From assembly GCA_973895155.1 (NCBI GenBank), contig OZ316897.1, forward strand, positions 22,134,001 to 22,198,000: a stretch of 64,000 nucleotides of DNA. Reading direction: 5' to 3'. This DNA comes from Marsupella aquatica (Eukaryota; Marchantiophyta). A program made the position numbers and the translations under genes. Shown piece by piece: positions 11,614-21,551 of this stretch. The notes beneath the pieces are model-generated. The model worked only from the letters and a program-made list of their open reading frames with translations. It was not told where the DNA came from and ran no database searches. How positions within the stretch are numbered: the first letter of the stretch is position 1; each line of letters begins with the position of its first letter.

Positions 11614-12630
11614 GCTAGCTTGATTGAAATTGTATTCAAACTATGATTTTCAAACTGAATCGGTGTGACATGCATGTCGTATAGTGCTAAGTATCAAAAG
11701 TGACTCTTCTCACCTAAAACCAGGGTTTCGATCCCTTTAAGAACAGATTTCAGAATGAATTGTATAACTTTTATCACTCCGAGTGATTTAGAGTCTTGAG
11801 CTCTATGTTGACTTCACTTCTCAATAAAAAAAATCGAATAAACAAACAACAAAGTAACTGAACTTCTGATTTATGAATTAGAGAAGAAATGAGTAAGGAT
11901 TTAGAGACTACAAGCTGCTACTGCCACTCCTTCAGAAAGGATTTGGGCTCAGTATAGACATGAAATCTATCTCATAATTCATCCATCTCACTCTTCAAAA
12001 CACAAAGGTTAATGATAATGGAATTCTCAATCTGATGAAGCAGAAGCTTTCTGATTGCAAATGAATGATATGATTTAAAATGCCGTCAACATGGTTTGAC
12101 ATCAGCGATACACAATTCAGTCAAACTCTAAACCATATTCCAGAATCAAAGCAACAGTACTAACTACTCTGAGAATCAGAATTTACTTCTCATTTATCAT
12201 TAACTATTCTTGAATTGGCTAGCGAATCCCGACTCTGCAAGCAAGCCTAGCAGTGAATTCAATACGAGTTTCAGAAATCTGCAACTGAATTCAATCACCA
12301 CAGGAATCTCTTGAATTCAATCTTAACTTCAATCAATATAGCTTTACTTCCATACAAAACACTCACAGCATGCCTTGTTACAATGGAAGGAGGAGAAAAC
12401 TATTCAGAAGACTCAATTCTGAATACAGTATTAACTCTATTTCTCTCTACTTCAAATGAGCATTCTACTCTGTCTTATAAGTGCTGGAATCCTAAAATGG
12501 AGGAGGTAAGAACAGTCGTGCCTTTCCAAGCTTAAAACTAAACAAGGGAGAAGCACAGCATAAGTACTTCAACAAGGGTGGTAGAATACTACTTTACTAG
12601 TAATCTACTTCAAAAACTAAGTGTTGAGCG
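11614..12630. other. CACTA interior upstream of the transposase; no gene recognised
   Basis: About 1 kb of AT-rich sequence with scattered GAATTC and CTCTACTTC text. It should hold the transposase promoter and leader, but I cannot point to a clear TATA element. Confidence 0.35.
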
Positions 12631-12928
12631 GACGCTGCTAGAAGCGTCGGGAGAATCTGGACGCTGCTAGAAGCGTCTTAAGTAAAACCAACGGACGCTG
12701 CTCACACTGCTCACAGCGTCAATACTAGGGTGGACGCTGCTCACAGCGTCGTGTGTTGAAGCTGACGCTTTCCACAGCGTCGGTCGAAATCCTCATAGAG
12801 TCTTGGTGGCGGTCGGGCGAAATCCTCATAGAGTCTTGGTGGCGGTCGGGCGCTGCCAAAAGCGTCATGAGGAGGTTGGACGCTTCCGCAGCGTCTTGAG
12901 TAAAAGAAAAGGGCGCTGGTCACAGCGT
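12631..12928. repeat. Array of eight short hairpins, GACGCT...AGCGTC
   Basis: Eight stem-loops occur in 300 bp: 12631-12648, 12660-12677, 12694-12720, 12733-12750, 12764-12781, 12850-12866, 12879-12895 and 12912-12928. Most have the perfect 6-bp stem GACGCT/AGCGTC with a 5-6-nt loop (for example GACGCTGCTAGAAGCGTC); the sixth and eighth begin GGCGCT. A duplicated ~38-bp spacer (CGAAATCCTCATAGAGTC) sits between the fifth and sixth. The array lies ~1 kb upstream of the transposase ATG. Confidence 0.8.
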
Positions 12929-13642
12929 CGGGCAAAGTACACTAGGAATCGTCAGGAAAGCCGGAGATGTCAAATATTTCTATAAGTGTCCAGAACAAGT
13001 AAATGTTGGCCGGAAGGTGTCTAAAGTGTAAGTAAATCTTGTGATATGCTAAAAATAAACAAGTTTCCAGAAAAAATTGCAGGGACACCCATACCACAAT
13101 GCATACAAAATTGGGCCTACCGTCACAGTTGTACAACCGATGCCAACCACAGTCCAATTGCTCAAACCCACAGAGCCCAGTTTCTCAAATCCATTGTAGT
13201 GGGGCACCTTCTCCTTCTTGCATACAAATAGAGCATCACATACAGTGTCATCAGAATGATACTATGAACGTAAATCTCTATGCCTTCATCATTTCCAGTA
13301 TTTGTTTGCCTATTAGGAATGTGAGCAGACAGGTCTGGAATAAGTAATGTTTGTGACACCAGTGACAAATTTACAAGTGAAGTTTAGACATCAACAATGA
13401 CCCGAGTCACACTCAAAGCACATGCATGAAAATCGGAATCCTACCCTGGAAAAGATAGTAAAGTTGATTTCTCAAAATTAATTGCCTCAATCCGCAATGC
13501 ACTGTCGTAGAGTGTGTATACATGAGGAGTTCATCAAACTGCATATAAATAGTCCACATGTTTTAGCACTCTGAAAATTGTTGAAGTCCACGTGAAACCA
13601 TCAAAAAACTCTATCTCAAGTTTGTGTTCCATCCAGCCTCAA
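12929..13642. other. CACTA interior, no gene recognised
   Basis: Non-coding sequence between the hairpin array and the 3' end of the PHD frame. Short frames here show no family features. Confidence 0.35.
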
Positions 13643-14302
13643 TCAAATCCAAGATATGTGACTCCTAGCAGGAGTGCCTAGTGTAGGGTCAATGTCATGG
13701 TCAGGACAGTAAAACATCCCCTTCTTGGGCTGCCCATGCGCTGAGTGATCCCAAATTGTTCGATCATGGGCAAATCCCCTCTGCTGGATAAATAGCAGGC
13801 AGTCCTTGTGCCATGCCTTAGGACACCTCATGCACTGAACCAAAAAGCCATTAGCCCCATCATTGGGCCCCTGTCCACAAGTAAGACAAATATGGAGTCC
13901 ACATGATGCTGTGCCAGGAACCAAACACTGCTGACAGTAAAACCGGGCACAGAGAGGGTCTGGACATTTTCTTACCTCTTCACCCATTTTTCCAGACACA
14001 TGGCACTTAAAGCAAGAATGTTCCTCATTCTTGCAATCAACACAAAGCCATTCTCCAACATGGCCATCAGCCAGGGATATAGTTGGACATAGCCATTGCT
14101 GACCCAAAGGACAGGAAACATTCTTATGGAAATGTCGGTGGCAAGGCCCATCACAAACAATGAGATCCCCTCCCTCATCACAAATCGCACATACATGTGG
14201 ACTATTCTGGTTAATCTCAATGTCTGAGTATAAGGACAATTGAGGTGCTTGAGAGGATTCACCTCTGCAACGATTCATGGCCTTCTGCTTATTGCGAGCC
14301 AT
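13643..14302 (-). CDS. EDM2-like tandem PHD-finger protein carried inside the CACTA element
   Basis: The ATG at 14302 gives a 219-residue intronless frame. A first PHD-like finger starts near residue 38 (CAICDEGGDLIVCDGPC, then CHRHFH). A second Cys/His cluster is at ~88-140 (CVDCKNEEHSCFKC, CPDPLCARFYCQQC, HICLTCGQG) and a third at ~157-200 (CMRCPKAWHKDC, MFYCPDHDIDPTLGTPARSHI). The order and the CxxHDIDxxLGTPxRSHI ending match, from memory, the PHD block of plant EDM2-type chromatin proteins, which bind modified histone H3 and influence transposon silencing. The rest of EDM2 is absent. GTGTGCAG just upstream looks like a splice acceptor, so a 5' leader exon may exist. Metal-ligand spacing is largely intact. 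Capture from a host gene is the likely origin. Confidence 0.7.
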   Translation of the reverse strand: MARNKQKAMNRCRGESSQAPQLSLYSDIEINQNSPHVCAICDEGGDLIVCDGPCHRHFHKNVSCPLGQQWLCPTISLADGHVGEWLCVDCKNEEHSCFKCHVSGKMGEEVRKCPDPLCARFYCQQCLVPGTASCGLHICLTCGQGPNDGANGFLVQCMRCPKAWHKDCLLFIQQRGFAHDRTIWDHSAHGQPKKGMFYCPDHDIDPTLGTPARSHISWI

Positions 14303-14314
14303 GGTCCTGCACAC

Positions 14315-16660
14315 TCAGACCCTACATCAGATTGTGAAACAAGAAGGAATAATAGGGTGCAGCATGACACACAAGAATGAGGGTGTAGCATAAAATATGA
14401 CATGTAACCACAAGGGTGCAGCACAAACCAATGCTTTATGGATGGCAAAGCATTTAGGACTGAGCAGTGCAAATAACCTTGGCTTATGATTGGAAGCAAT
14501 CACAAATATTGCAACCTGTATGCCTTCGCTTCCTGTACAGTAGTGCTCACTCACCCTGCCTTTTTAAAATCTATAAGGGCAACACAGAACAAATAGCAAT
14601 TGAGTTTCAGCAAAGCATTCATTTGGCTCTCAAGTTTTAAAATGGACAGAGCAAACACAACAATGTGCACAACAAAGCATAGAGAGCAACAAAACTCCAG
14701 CGAACTGGGACTCAGGCAAGAGATACAAATTTTAGCAGTGAAATCAAATCAAGATTCGGACCAGTAAGTTCATTATGCAGTGCTCAATCACCCTGCCCTT
14801 TTTTAAATCTGTAAAAATCAAGTTTTATTGCGTGCCTTCTACATCTTAAGCTGCTGCACACATCTGTTACAGAACCATAAGTTGCTTTACTCTCAACAAG
14901 CTGCTGGTCCACCCACTTTTTCAAAAGCTGCACCGTACTCTATCTTCGTGCAGTCGTGGCATTACCGGGCTGCTGTCAGAGACCCTTACGAAGAATTTAA
15001 AATTGACCAAGCTGATTTTAGTTTAGTTTTGTCCAGTTTGCAGACCAAAGGAAATCATGTGTGAACGTCAGACAGTTAGTTGTAAATTACCATAGTTGAA
15101 GAGCAAGGCTTGTACAAAAGCCACTGAGGAATTCTCTGAGGTGGCACAACAGTTGGCAAACCACACACGAAACTCTGAAACTTTTTGGCGACAGAATTCT
15201 ACAGAGTCGCTGCTGGAATCCAGTGAGGATTCACCATACATGCCTGCACTTCTCTTCAGTAAAAAAAAAGTTGCTGAAAGTGCCAACGGCAGGGAGACGA
15301 AAAGTGAAGAAATGAGAAGTCTTTGGCACATTGATAACTAGTATGGTCCTCGGACTTCAGATGCAAGAAAGGAAATGGAAGAGACAAAAAAATCTGTGAA
15401 AGAAAGTAGAGCGCAACAAAGATCCAACATACGCAGATTTGGATTGTGGGAACAGATGTTTGACGCAGATTTTCCAGCAAGGGTTAGCAAGTAGTCTAGT
15501 ACTTACTAGTACTTACATTGTTCGATCGCAGCTCACTCATTCAGAGGAAAACAAATCCTCAAATTAATGCTCTACATTGCCTTTTTCGTCATGCATGGAT
15601 AGAGCCAATGTCTGTTGAGAATCTTTTACAATTGTTATGAAGCAAAGTACTTGCTAGACGGCCTGGTCGCTCATACAGAGCAAAACAATGCTCAAATTAA
15701 TGCTCTAGATTGGCTTGGCACTCCCCATGCATGGATTGTATGCTGTTGGCAGTGCGCTAGCTGGCCCCTTGGTATGAATGAACTTACCCCACAACAGAGC
15801 ACATAGTTACTCCGCTCGCACATCAATATCACCATTCTTATTTTGTCAAAGATAAGGAAATTATCTTAGGGCTTGAATTTTTAAGTAGAAGAGGAAGTGC
15901 ACTTTAGGGTGTCCAAAAATTCTCCGATGTGTTTGTCAGTAAAGTCCATAGTACCACAATTGCCACAACTTAAGGTTGCCGTTGAGCGAACATTACTAGT
16001 TGGATGGATTGTGAAAATGGTGATGGCCCCACCTTCATGGCTGCCGATTGCTACGTTCAGGCATGGATGAAACCGAGAGGAGCAACAGTAGTCATGTTTC
16101 ACACCAACGAACGGCTGAATTGAGATCTGAGGAAACGATCTTGGTGCTGAGGGGCAGAGAATAACAAACAGAAAATGCACTCGTAGGGATCCGCAACAAA
16201 TGAATTGTGCAATCAAAATGGAATATCAATCAAACGTATATGAAATGCTCAGTCTACGCTTAGCCGGCACTTTCATCCAGAGAGTGTGCTTTTCACCATT
16301 CAAATCAAATTCCGCAAACTATAACAGACAAGCACAGTTGGCAATTGACAGACCAAGCATAGTGCCCAGAAATAGACTACAAATCAGCAATAGAACTCAC
16401 TCTGCATTCCTCCCAACAGCCCTAGATTATTGTGAGTACAATGGAATGGGATTTTTATTGGTGTTCAACAGAAGAAATCTGTCTCTAGATGTGGACGCTC
16501 TACAGGCTCTAGAAGAGAAAATTCAGTGTCACAGAATGAAACGCGGTGGCATTAGCATGCAGTAGAACAAATCTCTTCGTGGGAAATGAGAAGCTTGACT
16601 CCCAATTAAAGTCCCAAAAAGACAAGAAGCTCACTCTACGAATGGAGATGGAGGGGAACT
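14315..16660. other. CACTA interior, no gene recognised
   Basis: About 2.3 kb upstream of the PHD frame. The few open frames are short and show no conserved motif. Probably the promoter and leader of the PHD gene plus element-specific sequence. Confidence 0.35.
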
Positions 16661-16930
16661 CGTCCTCCGCTCGCAGCTCGTCCTCTGCTCGCAGCTCAGC
16701 CCGAGCTCGTCCTCTGCTCGCAGCTCAGCCTCCGCTCGTCCTCCGCTCGCAGCTCAGCCTCCGCTCGTCCTCCGCTTGCAGCCCGAGCTTGTCCTTCGCT
16801 CTCCGCTCGTCCTCGGCTTGCAACTCGTCCTCTGCTCGCAGCTCAGCCCTCCGCTCATCCTCCGCTGGCAGCCCGAGCTCGTCCTCCGCTCTCCGCTCGT
16901 CCTCCGCTTGCAGCACGTCCTCCGCTCCTC
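16661..16930. repeat. Low-complexity CTCGTCCTCCGCTCGCAGCTCAGC repeats
   Basis: Imperfect tandem and shuffled copies of TCGTCCTCCGCTCGCAGCTC. It leaves several frames open on both strands (Ser/Arg-rich), which is why long ORFs appear here; I do not take them as genes. Confidence 0.75.
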
Positions 16931-17303
16931 ACCCGCAACTTGGAGGAAATGTAAAGAAGCTATTGCAATGCCAATCAATCAAAGCTCCTGGAAACATGTA
17001 GCGCCCAAGTCCTACCGAGGTGCTCCGCCGAACGTGCACAACACACTCAAAAACAATGGCAGCCTGAATGGCTTCGGGTCGGAGCTCCTCCTCTAAAGCA
17101 TGCAAATGGTCAATAGTTTAGGGTCCAGGTCCAAGGCTTCACTCAAACAATGCCTCGCCCAATGCTTGCCCGACGTTACGCAGCGCAGTGATAAAGTCCC
17201 AAGAGCACTTAAACTTTGTGCAACCCTAAAGGTGAGAGCACTCCGCTCGGAAACTGATATGTGCACACCAAGAAACCACGACATTCAACGTAGCAGATCG
17301 ATG

Positions 17304-17419
17304 GTCCCTAATTTCAAGATTGACCCTAGAGTTAGTCATTTATGAGAGAAGTCCATAATGACGGTATGTTCTTGTAAACACTGATATGTCCTAATTTCAA
17401 GATTGACCCTAGAGTTAGT
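17304..17419. repeat. CACTA 83-bp subterminal repeat, left part of the split array
   Basis: The unit TTAGTCATTTATGAGAGAAG recurs at 17332 and 17415, 83 bp apart. The second copy is cut at TTAGT by gypsy A and continues at 31522. This array is part of the CACTA right subterminal region. Confidence 0.85.
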
Positions 17420-17777
17420 TGTGACGCCGCCGGTACGGCGGTTAATGAGTGATTCAGTCTAACTGCGCTCGGCACGCGCGTTAGGTGGGTCTTAGGCCGC
17501 TATTATTAGCATAACGACAGTATTTAGGTAATCATTAGGGGTAGGACATCATTAGGCAATAAGGGGGACTTCAGGTTCGGGCTGGCGGCGGGTCGCTATT
17601 CGCACACCCGGGTTATGAGCATGGAGGGGCCCCTCCCTCGGGTCCGTATAACGAACTTAAGGAAGCGGCCACTAACGCACGCTGACTCAGACCGGCGGAG
17701 TGGCCGGTACACCACAAGCGTGAGCGGTTCAACCTATGGGCGTCGAGGAGACGTCGGGGATCGACAAGCCCTCAAAG

Positions 17778-17784
17778 TATAAAA
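17778..17784 (+). promoter_or_regulatory. Gypsy A LTR TATA box
   Basis: TATAAAA followed by GGGGAGCC, about 100 bp upstream of the LTR ORF start at 17886. The equivalent box in the 3' LTR is at 27877-27883. Confidence 0.75.
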
Positions 17785-17885
17785 GGGGAGCCAACCCTTT
17801 GTAGTGCACCAGTCCATCAGTCCGCGCGCCAGCTTCGACCCCAGCTCTCTCGTTCTCTCTAGGTCGCCACTACTATCTCCTCTGA

Positions 17886-20528
17886 ATGTCGCACACGATC
17901 CTCTCCAGCTCGGCCATTCGATTCTGGACGCAGTTCCTATCTACCGGAAGGCACTTGGCCGATTCATTGAAACACGCCAACCCGCGCCGATACGAGATCG
18001 AACGCGAATACGAGAGAGCCATCCGCCTAGCAGGACGACACCACTACGTCCTTAACTTTGACTACCCGTCTCAGAGCGAGCTTTACCGACCAGCTGAGGT
18101 ATCTGGGTACTTCTTTGACGGAGACAAATATATCGGGTTCTGGGAAGCATTGCTTCGGCTTCCGGACGAGGTCTTCAATATCCCGGGTACAATCGACCTG
18201 CAGCGACATCACTTCGACCACATCCCTGCCCAGGTTCGGGCAGTCATTAACGGCGAGTCCAGTACCAACCGTTCGACAAGGGCGTCCGCACTCGCTTCGG
18301 AGAACTTCTACCAGCACCTACAGAGCTTCATGGGAACTCGGCCATCAACCAACATGACCAACTCAGCCGGACCCGTACCCGTACCCGTACCCGTGCCCAT
18401 GCAACCTCAGCTTCAGCTTCAGCCTCAGCCGCAGCCTAGCCAAACCCCACCACCTATCACCCAGCCAGCACAGGTACGCTCCGTCATCAACGCTGTAGAT
18501 CTTAGCGATGACGACGAGGCTACCCCACCCTTGACCAGGCGGCCCAGAGGAACAAGCGCTCGGGGGGCCGACACTATACCGTCCCCACCCCCTGCTCTGA
18601 CCCCAGGAGCGGCCCCAGCAGACAACATGGTGACCGTGGCCGCCCCGGGCCCGTTACCAACCGCAGTGGCACTCCCCAGGCCCGATCGGGAGGATGGGGA
18701 AGTATCACCTTCCCCGAGTCAGTCACGGGGAAAGAAAAGAAAGGAATCCGCCAGTGCATCCGGGTTACCGTTGGCCACGGTAGCCGTAGCCAAGGTAACG
18801 ATGCATCGCATGGGGGAAAACGTTCACAGCAACATCCTCCATCCCAAGCATGCGGTGTACCTGAAGACTCAGGGATTTGAGCACCTCACCTCTCTCCCCT
18901 GGAACACTTGCAGGTACTACGGGGAGGACATGACAAAATTCGTCAAGAATTATGACGACGTACGTCAACAGACTCGGCTGCGGGGAAGGAATATGTCCCT
19001 CACAGAAGAATGGCTCAAGATGATCTTCGGGTTACCCGAAGGTGACCATCGAGTCAAATCACGGGCTCCCGGGGGCAAGGGGGCCAAGTACCAATCTTCA
19101 AGTTTTCCCTCAGAGGGATCAGTAGACAATGGGTTCGTGATGAGGACCTGCCTCATGCCCGAGATAGCTGAGCGGCTGGAGTTCCAGAGGTACGCTCTCC
19201 ACATGATGGAACCCCGGGGGGAGATCTCCGCCGCCCAGGTCATCCAGGTCGAGAACTATCGACCTAGGAGGTGGGCGTCGTACTTCGCTAAGAAATTCCA
19301 TGAAGAGATGGAGCGGCGAAGGAAGACGCTGTACATTGGCGGGAAGGCGTATTTCGCTAGCCACATCGAAATCATTCTTGAGTGGTATGCCCGGTTTGAT
19401 CGACGAACCCTTCCCCGCATCAACGTTACAAAGCTGGTTCCAGCTAGGTGGGTTTTTCCGGCATTGGAGAGACGGCCCCAACCCGAGGCCCGAAGTCCAG
19501 TGGACACGCCAGCTTCACCCACCCCACCTCCACAAATAGCCGTAATCATAACCGAGGAGGCGCCGGAGGGGTCGGACGTCGCAACCGTTGATGCGACCCA
19601 ACTAGCCGGGCTAAGTACAGAAGTTGGTACGGTAGAGGTCTTACCCGAACCCGGGTCTCCCAAGGACCCGCCGGTGGCAATTCCGGAGAACCGGACATCG
19701 CTGCAGGAGGATACTCCGGCCCCTTCCAACGTTATGTCCCCAGGGCTGGACGTCACTGCCCCGGCCCCTGCGCGTGTTGATGTCTGCCCGTGCCCAAATC
19801 CGGACAGGCACAACTTGGACCACCCGGAACTCTTCGTACAGGGTACGTTTTTGAACGGGCTTCTGGGAGATTTCTCTCATCAAATTGCCCGGGATACCGG
19901 GGAGTTCATGGCTCGGAAGGTAGCCTGTTTCTTCAATCAGGAGTTGGTTGCCGCCGTAAAGGCAGGGCGGGCCCAGTCGGAGGCCCTTCAGAGGATAGAG
20001 CGGTACCGGGTGGAGTCCGTGTACCTAAAGAACGAAGTGGCGGCTCAAGAGGCTGAGCTTCTGCAACTACGACCCAAGGTAGCAGCCGCCGATGAGTTGT
20101 TAGCAAAGGCGTACGCTCTTACCGCCCTAGCCGAACAGGCCAAAGCTGGGAACGAGGCCGAGATTACACGGCTCCGGAACCAGATTGACAGTTTGAAGAA
20201 ACAAGCTGTCACCTGGCAGAAAGACCTGGAGGAGGCCGAGGAGCGAGCCCAGCGGGACGCGACGGAGATAGCCACGCTGCAGGCCGAGATGGCGCGGCTC
20301 CAAACCGAGGCCGAGAAGCAGGACCAGCTGGCGAGTAAACTGGCGAGCGACGCCCAGCAGCTGGAGGAGGCATGTCAGGAGGCAGCAGAGGAGACGGACG
20401 CGGCGAGGCGAGAGAACGAATCTCTGCTGGACCAGGTCCAGCTCCTCAAAGCGGACAATGATAGGCTTCGAAGGCAGCGGGATGGCCGTTCCCATTCGGG
20501 CGGCTCTGGCAAGCGTGCCAGGCATTAG
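17886..20528 (+). CDS. LTR-internal ORF of gypsy A, 880 residues, coiled-coil C-terminus
   Basis: I do not recognise the family. The frame starts at the first ATG after the LTR TATA box. Residues ~1-140 are a folded-looking region with aromatic motifs (YEIEREYERAIRLAGRHHY, GYFFDGDKYIGFWEALL). Residues ~155-300 are Pro/Gln-rich with a VPVPVPVP run and a KKRK basic patch. Residues ~300-520 form a second conserved-looking region (MSLTEEWLKMIFGLPEGD, RPRRWASYFAKKFHEEMERR). About 690-865 is a long heptad-rich coiled coil (ELLQLRPKVAAADELLAKA) ending in a basic tail. It is upstream of, and separate from, gag-pol. The twin copy in the 3' LTR is also open, so the frame has been kept or is very young. 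An accessory gag-like or assembly role is only a guess. Confidence 0.75.
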   Translation: MSHTILSSSAIRFWTQFLSTGRHLADSLKHANPRRYEIEREYERAIRLAGRHHYVLNFDYPSQSELYRPAEVSGYFFDGDKYIGFWEALLRLPDEVFNIPGTIDLQRHHFDHIPAQVRAVINGESSTNRSTRASALASENFYQHLQSFMGTRPSTNMTNSAGPVPVPVPVPMQPQLQLQPQPQPSQTPPPITQPAQVRSVINAVDLSDDDEATPPLTRRPRGTSARGADTIPSPPPALTPGAAPADNMVTVAAPGPLPTAVALPRPDREDGEVSPSPSQSRGKKRKESASASGLPLATVAVAKVTMHRMGENVHSNILHPKHAVYLKTQGFEHLTSLPWNTCRYYGEDMTKFVKNYDDVRQQTRLRGRNMSLTEEWLKMIFGLPEGDHRVKSRAPGGKGAKYQSSSFPSEGSVDNGFVMRTCLMPEIAERLEFQRYALHMMEPRGEISAAQVIQVENYRPRRWASYFAKKFHEEMERRRKTLYIGGKAYFASHIEIILEWYARFDRRTLPRINVTKLVPARWVFPALERRPQPEARSPVDTPASPTPPPQIAVIITEEAPEGSDVATVDATQLAGLSTEVGTVEVLPEPGSPKDPPVAIPENRTSLQEDTPAPSNVMSPGLDVTAPAPARVDVCPCPNPDRHNLDHPELFVQGTFLNGLLGDFSHQIARDTGEFMARKVACFFNQELVAAVKAGRAQSEALQRIERYRVESVYLKNEVAAQEAELLQLRPKVAAADELLAKAYALTALAEQAKAGNEAEITRLRNQIDSLKKQAVTWQKDLEEAEERAQRDATEIATLQAEMARLQTEAEKQDQLASKLASDAQQLEEACQEAAEETDAARRENESLLDQVQLLKADNDRLRRQRDGRSHSGGSGKRARH

Positions 20529-21428
20529 CGGCGGAGTAGGAATAGATTAGGATTAGGATTGGCTTAGTCAGGCTCTTGGGACAGGCACCTGCCTTAGGTA
20601 CGGCAGCGCTGCCCTGCTGTCCAGCCTGCGTAGATTAGGATCTTCTAATAAGACACAGCCGTTTTCCGGCCTGACTGTCAGCTTAGTTAGGACCTTGGTC
20701 AGCGAATCTTCGGCGGGAGGACACCCCGTTCCTCGGCTCTTAGTATTTAGTGCACCCCTCGGTAGAGGCAGGGGGGGTTTTTTAGTTTCAGAGTCGGACA
20801 TCTGCGGGACATGCGGGGAGTCCCGACCTCTGGGAATGACAGAGTACCAAGGGGAGGGGGTAGGACTAAGCTTGCCGGGCGAGTGCGGAGCCGGGCTCCG
20901 TTGTAGTGTGCACCCTTGGCCTTGAACCTGTGCATTCCAGGGCTGTCGTGTCAACTAAGTGTACGCATATGTTCCCTTTGTAGTAAAAATCCTTTCCCAT
21001 CATTTTTCCTTCGTGTAAATCGAGATTGTATGCATGTGTGCGCATATGTGTGTGGGTTTCTCGTATATGGGTGGCAGCGCCGGGCCGAACGCACTACCCG
21101 AGACGTGCACAGGGTGCAGCCTGCGGGTAAGTGGTTGCGAGCACGGGTTGAGGACCTGTATCATCGAATCCGGATCGAAGGCGGACAGCACGAAGGCTTA
21201 GAAGCCCTTAAGCCGGGGTCGATCCTGCTATCGACTAAGGTACGTTTCGGCGGCGGAACACAAACCATACCTAGGAGGTGTCCGTATTTAGCAGTATGCG
21301 CACTTAGCGCTAGTTTATGAGAATAAGGTGCATTACGTGCTTCCCTTCCTGCCCGAACCCTCAGATTTACGAGGGATGTGCCCGTCTAAGCTGAAGTCTG
21401 AGTTAAAGCCGAAGCCTACGACGTGACA
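20529..21428 (+). other. Distal part of the gypsy A 5' LTR, no ORF assigned
   Basis: R/U5 sequence with TTAGGATTAGGATT text after the ORF stop. Short frames here are taken as chance. Confidence 0.45.
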
Positions 21429-21440
21429 TAGCCTTTGTTT

Positions 21441-21457
21441 TGGCGCTAGATGGAGGG
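21441..21457 (+). other. Gypsy A primer-binding site
   Basis: TGGCGCTAGATGGAGGG lies 12 bp after the 5' LTR end. The leading TGG complements the CCA end of a tRNA; I cannot name the tRNA with confidence. Confidence 0.6.
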
Positions 21458-21551
21458 GGCACTCTACATATCGTAGAGGGGAGACATGTGCGTATTCACC
21501 TAGGCAGGATACATCAGGACGTAGTACTAACCATTGCATTTATATGAGTAA

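Larger units (their letters stand above)
17420..21428 (+). repeat. Gypsy A 5' LTR (4009 bp)
   Basis: Starts TGTGACGCCGCC and ends CTACGACGTGACA. The TATA box at 17778 places the U3 region at only about 390 bp, so most of the LTR is R/U5 and carries the 880-codon ORF. LTRs of 4 kb are unusually long for this superfamily. Confidence 0.93.

Noticed and set aside
12631-12928. CRISPR-like array
   Set aside because: Repeats are short hairpins with irregular spacing and no conserved 24-40-bp repeat; plant nuclear context.
15881-16565. Small ORFs on both strands upstream of the PHD frame
   Set aside because: No recognisable motif or splice structure; base composition not coding-like.
16546-17001. 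151-codon Ser/Ala-rich ORF (and mirror ORFs on the other strand)
   Set aside because: Caused by the CTCGTCCTCCGCTCG repeats, open on both strands, with no conserved domain.
20916-21320. 134-codon ORF in the distal gypsy A LTR (and its twin at 31009)
   Set aside because: No domain and no separate promoter; the copies differ in C-terminal length because of a stop-codon change.
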